In this document: in pieces, positions 11,168 to 21,881 of the stretch | Layout: each line of letters opens with the position of its first letter | Numbering within the stretch: the first letter of the stretch is position 1 | Assembly (NCBI GenBank): GCA_025331435.1 | Contig: JAIWNI010000136.1 | Location: forward strand, 1 to 64,000 | DNA from: Choanephora cucurbitarum | Lineage: Eukaryota > Mucoromycota > Mucoromycetes > Mucorales > Choanephoraceae | Direction of reading: 5' to 3' | Length of the DNA stretch: 64,000 nt | Translations under genes and position numbers: made by a program | Notes under the pieces: generated by a model | The model's database searches: none | Seen by the model: the letters and a program-made list of their open reading frames with translations, nothing else | What the model was told of the DNA's origin: nothing

Positions 11168-12097
11168 TTTATACTTGTGCGCTTTACTATGTATAAAGGA
11201 GTTGGTTTGATGTGGATCAATGTTGACTCTAATGACTGAATTATCTGATGGTAACCATAATTCTCTTTATTGGATTCCAAAATATCATCTACAGGTCATT
11301 GACGGGATGATCTATTTAGGTCTTTAGATAATTGTGCCTGAATCTGGCTTACATCTTGTTTGCTTGTTTTATGCATTGACAAGTGAATAAAGAATTGGAT
11401 TGTGCTTAATACAGCCATTGTCTGCTATCGTACTGAAACAATAGGTATCAAGTGCAAAGCCTATTATCACTTTCTTTTTTGTTAGGTGCACCATATTGCT
11501 CAATCTAAATGGAGAATCGGTTATTGCTGGCTTTTTTTTTAGAAACAAAATTAAGGAGAAATTGGTGGATGTAGGTCATACAAAAGCCTTTTGTCCATTT
11601 TTTTCCCATTACAACTTACGAGAAAGGAAAAGATTGAAGTGCAGTCTTATTGTAAAGAAAAATTATGATACAATGATCGTAGTGCCGAAAAGTAGATACG
11701 AAAGCCTATTGGATTTTTTCTTTGTTTAGAGAGGATAGTATACAACATCAGTATGGACTACACTTGCTTAAAGCAGGTTAACTTTAAGGGAGATGCTGGA
11801 TATTAATAGAGTACATGTAGGAAGTCAGTCTAGGTTATGCTGTGGAGTGTATACATGCTGGATTCCATAAAGGTACTATATGGCTCCTAGAGACGGCAAT
11901 TTAATGCTACTAATAATGTCCATCTTAATGGACTTCGAAAGAAATCACACGAAATTAGACACAAGCAAGTCAGTGACATGAAAATCAAGCGGCTGTATCT
12001 AAAGTAGATCAAGCCACATTATAGTTTGACTTTACTCAGACATCAAATAAAACTCCTCCAATTTTAATTGCCTTCAAGTCAAATCTGTCTGAATAAA
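11168..12097. other. Intergenic, no gene recognised
   Basis: AT-rich sequence with only short frames. The frame at 11496-11729 is Lys/Phe-rich and matches nothing known. No RNA gene was noticed. Confidence 0.4.
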
Positions 12098-12263
12098 TAC
12101 AGTCATCCCCCGATTTAGGCAACAGTCCTGGTTACCTCAATACCGTGCCCTAAATCATTGTCGTTCCCTATTTCTCAGAGCAATAATAGGGAATGTTCAT
12201 CGAACTTCTGTTCCCTCAAGACCATTCCCTGTATTTCGTTTCCTAAATCGGGAGATGACTGTA
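12098..12263. mobile_element. MITE with 22-bp terminal inverted repeats flanked by TA
   Basis: The left end reads TACAGTCATCCCCCGATTTA and the right end, reverse-complemented, TACAGTCATCTCCCGATTTA. The repeat continues two bases further on each side, so the arms match at 21 of 22 positions. The outer TA on both sides fits the TA target duplication of Tc1/mariner-type elements. The element is about 166 bp and has no coding capacity; internally CCCTATTTCTCAGAGCAATA and AATAGGG hint at further internal pairing. It is a non-autonomous element that would need a transposase in trans. The family is not identified. Confidence 0.8.
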
Positions 12264-12883
12264 CAACGACAACTACTTGTTACCACGCATTAAAAGAAAG
12301 ACATAAGATTGTCTTGAAACTGTACTCTGATGACATTAGACGAGTTGCATTAAAATGATCTAGTATCACTTGACCCAAGTTTTCACGTTTAATATATTTG
12401 CCAATCACTTTGGCATATATGATGTAAGCATCTGCATAACAAAGTCATCTTACAAATTCCACTTAGACTACCTAGAAGTCCAGTCAAGTTTGCCTTTACC
12501 CTCCCAAAAAAAGTAAGTAGCGGTATGCATGCTTATACTTTTAAAGCACACTTGAGATATAAACTATCGTCCAAAAAATAAAATAGACACGAATTAAACT
12601 ACTTTCCATAACTGGAAAACCATGTCCAAAAAGAACTCAGAAAAAAGAAAAGATTATGAACTTCGGACGAGCGACCCAAATAGTAATTGCTCGACCATTT
12701 CTTCTAGAAACCAAGGAAACATCTTTTTTTTTGGGAACAGATCTTCGGCCTTTGAAGAAAGCAAAGTGACGAAATGGTTGGTGACACCGATTGAATTATT
12801 TAAGGTACAAGGCAACTCATTTCAAATCTCTCTTTTTTTTTTCTCTATTTCTTTTTGTATTGTACATACATAACTTACACACG
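12264..12883. other. Upstream region of the lectin-like gene
   Basis: No supported gene. The frame at 12622-12873 (MSKKNSEKRKDYE) is open but ends in a Phe-rich stretch that is the pyrimidine tract upstream of the next gene. That tract, about 12830-12855, lies just before the start codon at 12884. Confidence 0.4.
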
Positions 12884-14078
12884 ATGACTATTGAAACAGA
12901 AGGATTCCCTAATGGCTACTTTTACATCATCTCCAAGATGAATGGTCTTGCTATTGATATTGATACCACCGAGCCACCCAAGGTAAATCATAAATGATAA
13001 GCAGTTTTTTATTTGATGTAGTCATACACGCAATCTATAGGCCGGCACCAAGCTTATTACTGCTAACAAAAAGGAGTCTAAGCCTGAAAGAGATACTCAG
13101 CTTTGGATCCACCAAAATGGTAAGTTTGTTTGCAAAAAAAGTGGCTGATAGTCTTATTCACGCATCCCTTAGGTTTCTTAACCAACAAATTCAGTGGTCT
13201 CGTTATGGACATTGGCCGATCAAAGAAATTCATTGGTAAGTGATCACTAAGAGATAATCACGACAGATTACTAACATACTGCTAGATATATTTACTGGCA
13301 ACCTTCATCTCTATGTGGATGTCATGAAGGAAGAAGAAAGTGTAAGTCAATTTAATTCTTATAAACAAAAACCGAAAAGTAACACAGAACTTGTAAAGGC
13401 AAATGATCAACGTTTTGGTTATGATCACGAAAATGGTTACATTTACACTCTGTTTGAGCCCAACCAAGTGTTGGATATTCGTAAAAAGGAAGCCGAAGAA
13501 GGTGCTACCATCATGTTATATGAGAAGAAGGATGTTATTGAAGAAGGCATCAATCAGTTATGGGATCTTCAGTTGGCTGATCCACCTAAGATCATTGATT
13601 CGTCTGATGATGAAGAAGATGATGGTAAGCGAGCCAGATTCTCTGCCTGGTTCGGTAGTTGGTTCGGTTGGGATAACAAGAAGAATGAGGCGTTACAAGA
13701 ACGTGACCTTGAGAAAGCCCATGAAAAGGTGTATGAAAAGAAGAAATCTCACTTGAGGTAAGGCTTGTTGAAGAATAGTTTGTGCTTGAAATCTCACAAG
13801 ACAATAGTTATGAAATCATTGCGGGTGCTGTGGCCGTGCAAGCTGTCAAGATGTATTTGGATCAACAAGAAGCGAACGGCGAAGAGGTGCATTTCAAGGG
13901 TGCTAAGGAAGTCATTGCTGGTTTTGCTGCTAAGGAGATGGTCAAGATGTTTATGGAGCGTGGTACAGATGATGACGATGATGATGATGATGAAGAGCAA
14001 AAAGAAAAGAAGCAAACCCTTCTTCAGAAGATGGCTACCTCTGCTGCTGTCAATTACTTTGATAAAAAGTACAATTAG
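12884..14078 (+). CDS. Ricin-B-like beta-trefoil protein with C-terminal CipC-like (DUF3759-type) region
   Basis: Six exons (12884-12982, 13041-13119, 13173-13235, 13286-13341, 13399-13757, 13808-14078) give 308 residues. The first ~160 residues carry repeats with QLW turns (TQLWIHQNG, NQLWDLQLAD) and FPNGYFYI and NGYIYTLF, as in ricin-type beta-trefoil domains. A linker follows with acidic SSDDEEDD and two WFG elements (SAWFGSWFGW). The last third, YEIIAGAVAVQAVKMYLDQQ then GAKEVIAGFAAKEMVKMF, resembles the fungal CipC/DUF3759 family, known as proteins induced by stress or antibiotic. No signal peptide is seen, so it is probably intracellular. The acceptor of the last exon (after CAATAG) was chosen because it joins both halves in frame. 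Function is unknown. Confidence 0.75.
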
Positions 14079-15833
14079 ACACATCATGAAGATTGTATGC
14101 ATCATGATAACAGAGTAAACTAATAAAAAAAAGGGTTTATGAAAGCTTATATCGTTCTGAACATGATGACGGGGGAGCAGTTGTCAACATGCTGCCGACA
14201 AATGACTTTTTTTTTTGGTTCTCGTTTGAGCTAACGTTTTACTTGTTGAATAAGTTTTATTAACTATCAAATTCGGTGGCTATGATCTCATTCTTACCAC
14301 AGTAGCTTTTCTTTCTGTAATATTGGAAAGTCTTCTAATTTACATTTTAATGAAGAGAATGATTAAGTTTTATGAAAACTGGTGCTTTGTTTTGTTTTGT
14401 TGCGTCTTGGGTAATGATCACTTTGACCATTCAAGCATAAGTCTCGCCCGATATTTTCTTTTGTTAATGAACATGGTAAAATAAGCCAAGGCAACTTGTA
14501 CATTTTGTTAAAAAACAGGCGGTTTGTATTTCGAGGAACAACATGCTGCTTGAGTTCAAACCTATAGTTTTTGATCTTTGAGTTCTCTTCATAGAGCAGA
14601 TCTGCTGCCAAAATTGAGATTTTGTGTATTAAAAAAGTTTGGATATCGATGATATTCTTATTTCACTCTGAGCTTGAGGAGAGATAAAAATGCAACACTA
14701 ATTTAATATAATCAAGTTTGTTTATCAAATCGATAACATCTTATGCTGTCCACTGAAGATTAGAGCTTCGATAACTTGAAAGGCGTAGCTAATTTCAAGC
14801 CAAATTTAATGAGAAGCCGAGTATATATTGATGTTGTGTAACCACGCATCTGTCAATCCTCCTTTTTTTTTATGAGTTTCTTTTAAGGATAATAAGAGGC
14901 AAAGATGCGGATGAGCAATGGCAGATTGTATATCAAGATCAGCAACTTAGTGTGGGTTTGGGGAAGACGAAATGCTAAATCATCGCATTATGTCTTCATT
15001 TGCGATTGCTGTTCGATTATTTGAAGTAGAAGAAGAGATGGAGACAGATAAACATGCTTTGTTTCTGTGAGTCTATCGCCTAATCTTAGTTGATAGACTC
15101 AATGGGTTAGGAACTTACAAAGGTTTCTTTCATATTAAGTAAGAGAAAGACAAGAACACCCTCTTTTCTTCTAGCATGTTACCCCAACCAAACTAAATAG
15201 TAACTTAATCTGTTAGCATGGCTATCACCGCAGAAGGCCAACAAAAGCATTTCCCAGGGCTCGTACTCTCACTAAGCATAATAGAATTTTGACTTTGATT
15301 CTTCTTGCGCATATTCAATGACTGTGATACTCTCTTTGTCTTCTGCTTTTGCTATTGTTTTATATTGATCTACATTTCAATGATAAAGTCGCCGATATAG
15401 AAAGAAGAGAATCAAACAAAAGGCACTATAATTACTCTCTTTTAGATCTCATCGCATAACCTGCTTAATCTGTCGTTCATAACAGATAATCCAATGCTGT
15501 CTTTGTACATCGATAATGTCTTTAATGCATTGTATGCCTTCCATACTGAGTTTGAAAATGAGAATCTTTCAATTCCAATTCGAGGCCAGTGTGTAATGCT
15601 CATGGACAACCTTATTCAACCGAAAGTGACCACTTGCAAAGAAGATCAAAGTTATTTGTCTCTGTAACCCATTGTATCTTCTGTTTCCTGTTAATATCCT
15701 TCTTTTTTTCTTCTCCGGAAAGAAAGAACGAAAAAACTTTCTCGGGACTTGAAATAAATTACTGGTTGAAAGGGCCAGGGTAAAAAAAAAATTGGATGTC
15801 TTTTTTTTTGATTTTTTTGAGCCTATTTCAAAT
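14079..15833 (+). other. Intergenic region with possible relic exons
   Basis: About 1.75 kb between the lectin-like gene and MRP51. Two short open segments look more protein-like than chance. Near 14880-14980 a frame contains KDADEQWQIVYQDQQLSV, with a QW element reminiscent of the trefoil domain next door. At 15447-15666 a 70-codon frame preceded by a plausible acceptor (CTCTTTTAG) contains SLYIDNVFNALYAFHTEFE and GQCVMLMDNL. No start, complete exon chain or known family was found. A decayed duplicate or an unrecognised spliced gene is possible. Confidence 0.25.
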
Positions 15834-16790
15834 ATGGAGAAATCGTTTGCCAGTTTACTACGACACTCTCGCTTAGCATCATACGACCGTGCCTTGCCAC
15901 AAGTATATACAACACCAAAGACTTACAAAAAGATTGGCGATTGGGGGCTAAAGCGTAACTTGCCTACTGTGATCAGAACGAAATATGTCACTATTGGCTC
16001 TCTCGATACAGCAGAACATCAGACCCCTTGGGAGTCAGGTGCTGGCAAAGTCTTGTTTATCAAGCGTTGGAAGGAAAACTTCCCTAATTCTCGCAGACCT
16101 ACACCACGTTCGGAAGAGATCCAATACAATGCAGCCAACATGACCCCTGCTGAATTCCAACGCCTCTTGCGTGAAGCTGCCAAGAAAGCACCTGAATTCC
16201 AATCAGCATTAGCAAAGAAAGAGATCATCCCAGAACAAGTGTTTGATTACCTCCATGTCAACTTTGCCGAAACAACAGAGAGTTCCGGTGGTAGCGTTGT
16301 TGGCCCTACCTACTCTGATCATCAGGTGGGTTGGGATTATCCTGTCGAAGGTCGTATTTTGAATAAAGATCGTATGGATGGTCATGCAGTTGGTATTGGT
16401 GGTGTTGTTGCTATCTTGCCAAAGCGCAATGCTATTGGTCTCAAGAGTGCATATGATAGAGGACCTCGTATTTTCTATGTCAACAAAGCAGAGATTGATG
16501 AACAAGGCAAACCTCGAGTCGAAGTGGCAATTCAATCAAAGAAGGGCAGTTCAGTTTCAATGTTGAATGAGTTAGACGGACTTGATTTCGAGGAATACAA
16601 CCAATTTAGACTTGCTCACCATTCAGACTTGACAATGGCTGAATTGATGAGTAACCCAAAACAACAACAACAGCAACGTCGTCGTATACAAGGCCCTGAA
16701 ACTGATGACAACGTTAAGCCAAACCCCGAACATACAGAATTGATGTCTCGTATTTCTCAGCTGCTAAACAATAGTAAAGACGAGAATTAG
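15834..16790 (+). CDS. MRP51: Mitochondrial small ribosomal subunit protein Mrp51
   Basis: An intronless gene of 318 codons. The start MEKSFASLLRHSRLASYDRA, followed shortly by IGDWGLKRNLP and then DTAEHQTPWESG, is the conserved N-terminal pattern of the fungal Mrp51 family (basic start, GDWGLKR block, D-T-x-E-H block). Mrp51 is a component of the mitochondrial small ribosomal subunit, related to bS1m, and in yeast acts on 5' leaders of mitochondrial mRNAs. An in-frame ATG at 15792 would add a Phe-rich extension (MDVFFFDFFEP) translated from the T-rich leader, so I prefer the second ATG. The C-terminus has a Gln/Arg run. Length is close to yeast Mrp51 (344). Confidence 0.88.
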   Translation: MEKSFASLLRHSRLASYDRALPQVYTTPKTYKKIGDWGLKRNLPTVIRTKYVTIGSLDTAEHQTPWESGAGKVLFIKRWKENFPNSRRPTPRSEEIQYNAANMTPAEFQRLLREAAKKAPEFQSALAKKEIIPEQVFDYLHVNFAETTESSGGSVVGPTYSDHQVGWDYPVEGRILNKDRMDGHAVGIGGVVAILPKRNAIGLKSAYDRGPRIFYVNKAEIDEQGKPRVEVAIQSKKGSSVSMLNELDGLDFEEYNQFRLAHHSDLTMAELMSNPKQQQQQRRRIQGPETDDNVKPNPEHTELMSRISQLLNNSKDEN

Positions 16791-16818
16791 AATTGTATAG
16801 TAAACTCATTCATATCAT

Positions 16819-16824
16819 AATAAA
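16819..16824 (+). terminator. AATAAA polyadenylation signal of MRP51
   Basis: AATAAA lies 29 bases after the MRP51 stop codon. The 380-bp gap to the convergent zinc-finger gene contains no other gene; it is purine-rich on the plus strand. Confidence 0.5.
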
Positions 16825-17206
16825 ACGCAGCCAAAAAAAGAGAAACTCTGCATAGAAACAACATGTCATTAACAGATTCAACAATATTGGTTTTTTTATT
16901 GTTTGTTTAAATGAACTTTATGTTAGTGAATGGAGCGAAAAAGAATGATTGACAACTGTAGAGAGAAAAAAAAAGAAAAGAATGGGCATAAGGAACGGAT
17001 GATTACGCATGCGAAAAGAAAGATGAAAAAGGTATAATCAAATGCAAAAAAAGGGGAGGGGAGAGCTTATGTATAAAAAGGAAGAGAATGAGAAGATGGA
17101 TGTGGAAAATGTTAGAAGAAAAAGAGAAAAAAAAAGCAGAAAACAGAAACATTATAGACACGTATATATAGGGGGGAAGAAAAGAGAAGTTAACTTAAGA
17201 GAAGGT

Positions 17207-18381
17207 TTAGTATGCAGACATGTAAGTGCTGAAAGAGTTGCTTCTGCTAGTAGTAGTTGTGTTGTCATTCTGGTTATTCTTGTCCTTTCCATTGTGACGA
17301 TGAATTCTGATGTGCTGGTTCAGGTTGTCAGAACGGGAAAATCTCTTTGAACAGGACTGATAAGGACATTCAAATGCTAAAATAGATAATTTCTATTGAT
17401 TAGCATACATAAACAAACAAACAAACAAGAAGCAACAACAAATAAACTAAACAACAACTTACGTTTTTCCAAAGTGTGAATTGATCGTATATGACGTTTC
17501 AAATGCTCTGATCGCTTGAATACTTTTCCACAGTCATCGTGTTTGCATGTAAAAACCTTTTGTCCTGCAATACTAGGGCTGTTGGAGACTCTACGACCAC
17601 GAGAACGGGCAGGCTTGATAGGTGATTTTGCAGCACTGTTAGTTTTGCCGGTTGTACGACGACTAGGGAGCGGGCTGGAGCTAAAAGAGCTGTCACTAGA
17701 AGAAGCTGAGGAAGCTGAGGAGGCACGTTCACGGAACAAACTATTCATTGATCCTAGGCTGCTACAGGGTACAGCGGTATCAAGCACGGATGATTGGTTG
17801 TTAGCACAGAGGGGGTGGAAATTGGGCTGTGACAAGCACTGCTGATCCAATGGTTGACTGAAGTAGGTTTGAGGTGAATACATATCAATAGCAGGATGAG
17901 CGTAAACCATAGGGGAAGAAACACGCGATGAATTGCTTGTGTTAGTAGCTGTGGTACCTGCTGGTGAGCTTGCGGTCATGTTAGCAGCGGCGGCTACAGC
18001 AGCAGCTGCAATCCAAGGATGCATGGGGCTGGAGTACTGGTCCATCTGAGGGTAAAATTGCTGTTGAGAAAATCCATTAGGGTTCAGTTCAACAAGCGTG
18101 CTGAGTCGTCTCTTAGTATCAAGTGGGTGGTGGTAAGAGGGTTGTTGGTAATCTTCGTATCCGTTGAAAGGGCTAGGTGTTTCTTGGTTATCTGAGTAGC
18201 TACTCGCATCACTTTGGGAAGTTGTCAAAAGACCAGTGAAGTAGCTAGGTCGGCGACTGTAATCGATACTGTCATGACGTTGGAAGCTGAGACAACGATC
18301 CAATTGAACATCGGCTGAGGGAGTAGATAGGTGAGATGAAGGACTCAAATCAAATGTAGGTGGTTGGTAACTGGAGTACAT
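17207..18381 (-). CDS. C2H2 zinc-finger transcription factor, Msn2/Msn4-like
   Basis: Two exons (17463-18381, 17207-17376) give 362 residues. The C-terminus holds two adjacent C2H2 fingers: CKHDDCGKVFKRSEHLKRHI with RSIH, then after linker TLEKPFE, CPYQSCSKRFSRSDNLNQHI with RIH. The helix residues RSEHLKRH and RSDNLNQH are those of yeast Msn2/Msn4, which read the stress element AGGGG. The intron falls exactly in the linker between the fingers, so the longest single frame shows only the first finger. The N-terminal 280 residues are Ser/Pro/Gln-rich, with an Ala run (AAAAVAAAA) and a basic KPARSRGRR stretch that may help nuclear import. The stress-response role is inferred from the fingers alone; related factors with the same helices regulate development. 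Confidence 0.9.
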
Positions 18382-19685
18382 TTTATTTCTATTGGATCAA
18401 ATTAATCATGTTGTACCTGTATATGCCAAAAATTAAACTTACCAAGAAAATAATAAGAGAGAAATCAAGTGGATAGAAAAGCGAAAGTAAGAAGAGAGAA
18501 AAAAGAGTGAGATTTTATATAAAATGTAGTTATTTTAAAAGCTTTGTCGAAAAGTTTAAAATAAGCTAGAGAGTTATATGTATATTTGTTATTCTTTTGC
18601 AAGCAAGTGAAGGTATTAAAGAAACTCTTTTTTTAAGTGTATATATATATATATATGAATATATATAGATGTGTGTGTGTGTGTATATGAGGGAGAGTAT
18701 AGATGGGGAGGAGAAGGTTCTCTTTATAGGTGAGTATAAAAAGTAACGAACGAGAAGAAATAGAAAGGACTGTGAATGATAGAGAAGGAAAGAAAAAAAA
18801 ATTGTAAATTTAAAATTGTACTTCTTTTTATACTTGGCTTATGGACTTGTTATTTTTTATTAATTACATTCAAGGCTTTGTGTGTCTAAATGGTAATCTA
18901 TCGAAGGTTTCCGGGTGTTTGTTTGTGCATTTGCATTAAGTTAATGAAGGGACACTCTTGTTTCTTTGTACTGCTCTCCTCACTTTCACCATCCTACGTT
19001 TGTGTAACCTGTGTATGCTATGACCACCTTTCTTACTCCTAATAGTAAAGGCTAAACTATGTCAACTATTTCCATTTGTTTTTATGGTAGAACCTATCCT
19101 ATAACCAGAAAGAAAGTAAGACTTCTTGTTTTCTCTGTTGTGTTTTTTATCTGTTTTCACTCTGTCGTTGTAATATAAACATAATAACATAAAGATAAAC
19201 AGAGAGTTTAAAAGAAGGGGTTTCTTTTTCGAACTGAAAAAGGAGACACTATTCTTTTTTTGATCATGCAAAACAAAGGTACGCGCATAAATGTTCTTTA
19301 TAAAAAGACAATGTTACATGTGTTGAATGATCGACCCTCTATGATCGTCTTGCTAGAGAAAAGCAAAAACAAACAACCAAAATGTCCCCAAGAAATCATA
19401 TTGTCAATTACCTTTAATTGACACTTTTGCACAATCAACATGTATCACCATGAAGGTAGTTTAGCAAGTTGCTTTTGACGAACGGGTTTACGTCCTGCAA
19501 ATGGTAAATCTCTAACTACGATGATAGGATAAGTGAGATGCAGTTGTTTATTATGAGGGTATTGTTATTTTTTTTCGCTTTAAGAAAAAATATATGTTTA
19601 AAAAAAGAGAGAGCGATTGAAAAAAAACATGCCAACTTGGCTATCCAATTAAATTGAGTTGACACATTTGAAGAGGGAGAAAGGC
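18382..19685. other. Leader/promoter of the zinc-finger gene and intergenic sequence
   Basis: Long upstream region of the zinc-finger gene with purine-rich tracts and microsatellites, then about 400 bp downstream of the LMBD1 gene. No further gene was supported; the frame at 19062-19271 is low-complexity. Confidence 0.45.
18638..18688. repeat. TA and GT dinucleotide microsatellites
   Basis: A (TA)n run of about nine units is followed after ~15 bases by a (GT)n run of about seven units, in the region upstream of the zinc-finger gene. Confidence 0.85.
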
Positions 19686-21881
19686 CTAGGTAGAGGCAGA
19701 AGCTTGGTAGTATTTAGTACTATAGTGACTACTTCTTCTATCAAGCAGACTTTCTTCCTCGTCCACGAGTTCTTGCAGATCAGCATCAACGTTGTTTCTA
19801 GAACGCTTAAATAGCGAGATGACAAAACCAATCAGAAACACCGCTAAAAATGCCCATTGAGAATAATAAAAGAAGATGCCGAAAAAAGGTGTGTTGACAA
19901 TGATGCGGTCTATCAGTGTGGAGGACACTGTAGGCGTGCATATGTCTGTTGGGCCGTATACATCGCAATGAACAATAGCTTCATTATGCTCCGTGCAGTC
20001 ACGTTGCCCAGTAAGTGTTGTATGGTTACACTGGTGTGGTAGAAGTCAGTGTCTTTCCTTTTCCTTGTTCCAAATTACACTTACATAAACTTGACTTCCG
20101 AAATGTGCGTAACCTGGTGCCACTGTAGTTGTCATCGTGTAGTTCAGTGCAAGCAAACTTAAAGTCAAGAGAACGGCAGATACAAGTAGGCCCTGGGGTG
20201 CTGTAGAGCCCTTTCGAATGCGATACAAGACAATCCAGAGAAAACGAATGCCAATTTCGATAATACCTGTCATTGTAGCTAAAAAGAAATACAAGATCAA
20301 GCCAACCATAAACACGTAGTCCAACAAGAAGATCTTGGATAATTTGACAAAAATATAATTAATCGGATTAAATAAATTGGGATGATTAATGACATATCCA
20401 CATTGACTACCACACAGCGAATAAGCAATCTTGTCCACTCTAATCAAATTAAACGCTTAGTATCAATTGCCTAAAATGATTACTTCTAAAGCCTTACATG
20501 GTCAAGAAAATAGACACAATCAAGACTAGCGTCACGCATAACAGAAACAGGCCAAGAAGAAACTAGATAAGTTGTCATTTAAGGAGAAAACACAATTAAA
20601 AAAAGATTTCTTGCTATATTGATTAAAATAGACATTATTTGATAAACTTACTTCAAATGGTCGAAAGTATGAAAGAGTTCTCTGCCAGAAACTAGCTTTG
20701 TCCTGTTGAATGGTTCTTAGTCTTCTGGCAAGTATTCTGACAAGAGACACATAGCGAGTTAGTATTTCAGTTTCTAAATTGTACGATGATGGTCTTACCT
20801 CTCCTGGTCTTCTAACTCCTCTAACTCTCTCTGCTCTCTTGCTGGTATGGATCGATTGCTATATCTGGATTTCAAAACACGCTGCCGTTCTTTGGTTGCT
20901 GTTAATCGGTTCTCGACATCTTCTATTTCCGCATCAATGCCTTGGCGTCCCTTAATCATCCTGATGGGCAATAACGATAATCCAGAAGCCTTAGATAGAT
21001 CCCAAAAAAAAATAAGTTAGAATGGGTTGGAATTGAGGTCTGTTGCATTAGCTACCGTATAAGTAATAAACACAAGCATGCCTAACAAAACAAGACATGC
21101 AACCACGAAGGAGATAGCCTTTTCACCATCTAGAGAAAAGACATGTTAATGCGTTCATTTGTCTCGTCTGATATCTGCCTATCAAGATAACTTACTACTG
21201 TCAGTAAGTAATTTCTTAAACCAATCCAAGTCAATTTTAGGGGTTTTAGTGGTGGGCTTCAGGAATAAGCCAAACATCGATAACAAGATCGAAATGATGA
21301 CAAAAAACGATGTATATTTAAGCGCACCAAAGATCCGATCACTCAAAGTTTCTTCTTCATCGAGCTCCTCATAAAAGAAATAGGCAAATGGTATCAGAAT
21401 AAAGCTGAAGATAGTAATCAACCCATAAGATACTATGCATAAAGGGCAAGTGTCAGTGCGAAACGCAGGATCAAGGTTCATGTTTCTCAAAAGTTACCAT
21501 AATAAACCAACGTAAGATTGAACGTCATGCTGTCTACTACATCAGGCGTTGCCCATTCCTTCTTGAGTCCTCTTGTCTGGTCTACTGTAGATGAGACCAG
21601 AAGAATATCCACAGGCAGCAAGACAAGGGATGAGAACACAAGGCCGAGTGCCAAGATCGTGACTAGTGTTGCAAAGAACTCGGACTCATACTTGTTCTGA
21701 AAATACCGCGTAAATAATGCGCTGCATAAGAATACAACCTTTTTTTAAGAGGGGTTGTTTTCAATACGTATACGTTATTTGTTTAGTATTGATTTTTGTA
21801 AGACAGAGTGCTAGCAGTTTTAAGGCTTACGAGAACAATGATACCGTATATGGTCCAAGCAATACCTTCAACAGATAGCAT
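19686..21881 (-). CDS. LMBD1-type lysosomal/vacuolar membrane transporter (LMBR1 domain)
   Basis: Nine exons (21831-21881, 21498-21738, 21196-21432, 21056-21129, 20799-20989, 20652-20736, 20498-20562, 20085-20439, 19686-20030) total 1644 nt, 547 residues; human LMBRD1 has 540. Family blocks in order: LLPVDILLVSS, ILIPFAYFFYEELDEEE, ALKYTSFFVII, ITYTASGLSLLPIRMIKG, a charged coiled coil (EQRELEELEDQERR), LLDYVFMVGLILYFF, GIIEIGIRFLW, YRIRKGSTAPQGLL and YYSQWAFLAVFLIG. Human LMBD1 exports cobalamin from lysosomes with ABCD4 and also acts in receptor endocytosis; about nine membrane spans are visible here. Whether the fungal protein handles cobalamin is unknown, and many fungi do not use it. The start MLSVEGIAW is the ATG just before the first span. 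Every exon phase closes. Confidence 0.93.
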
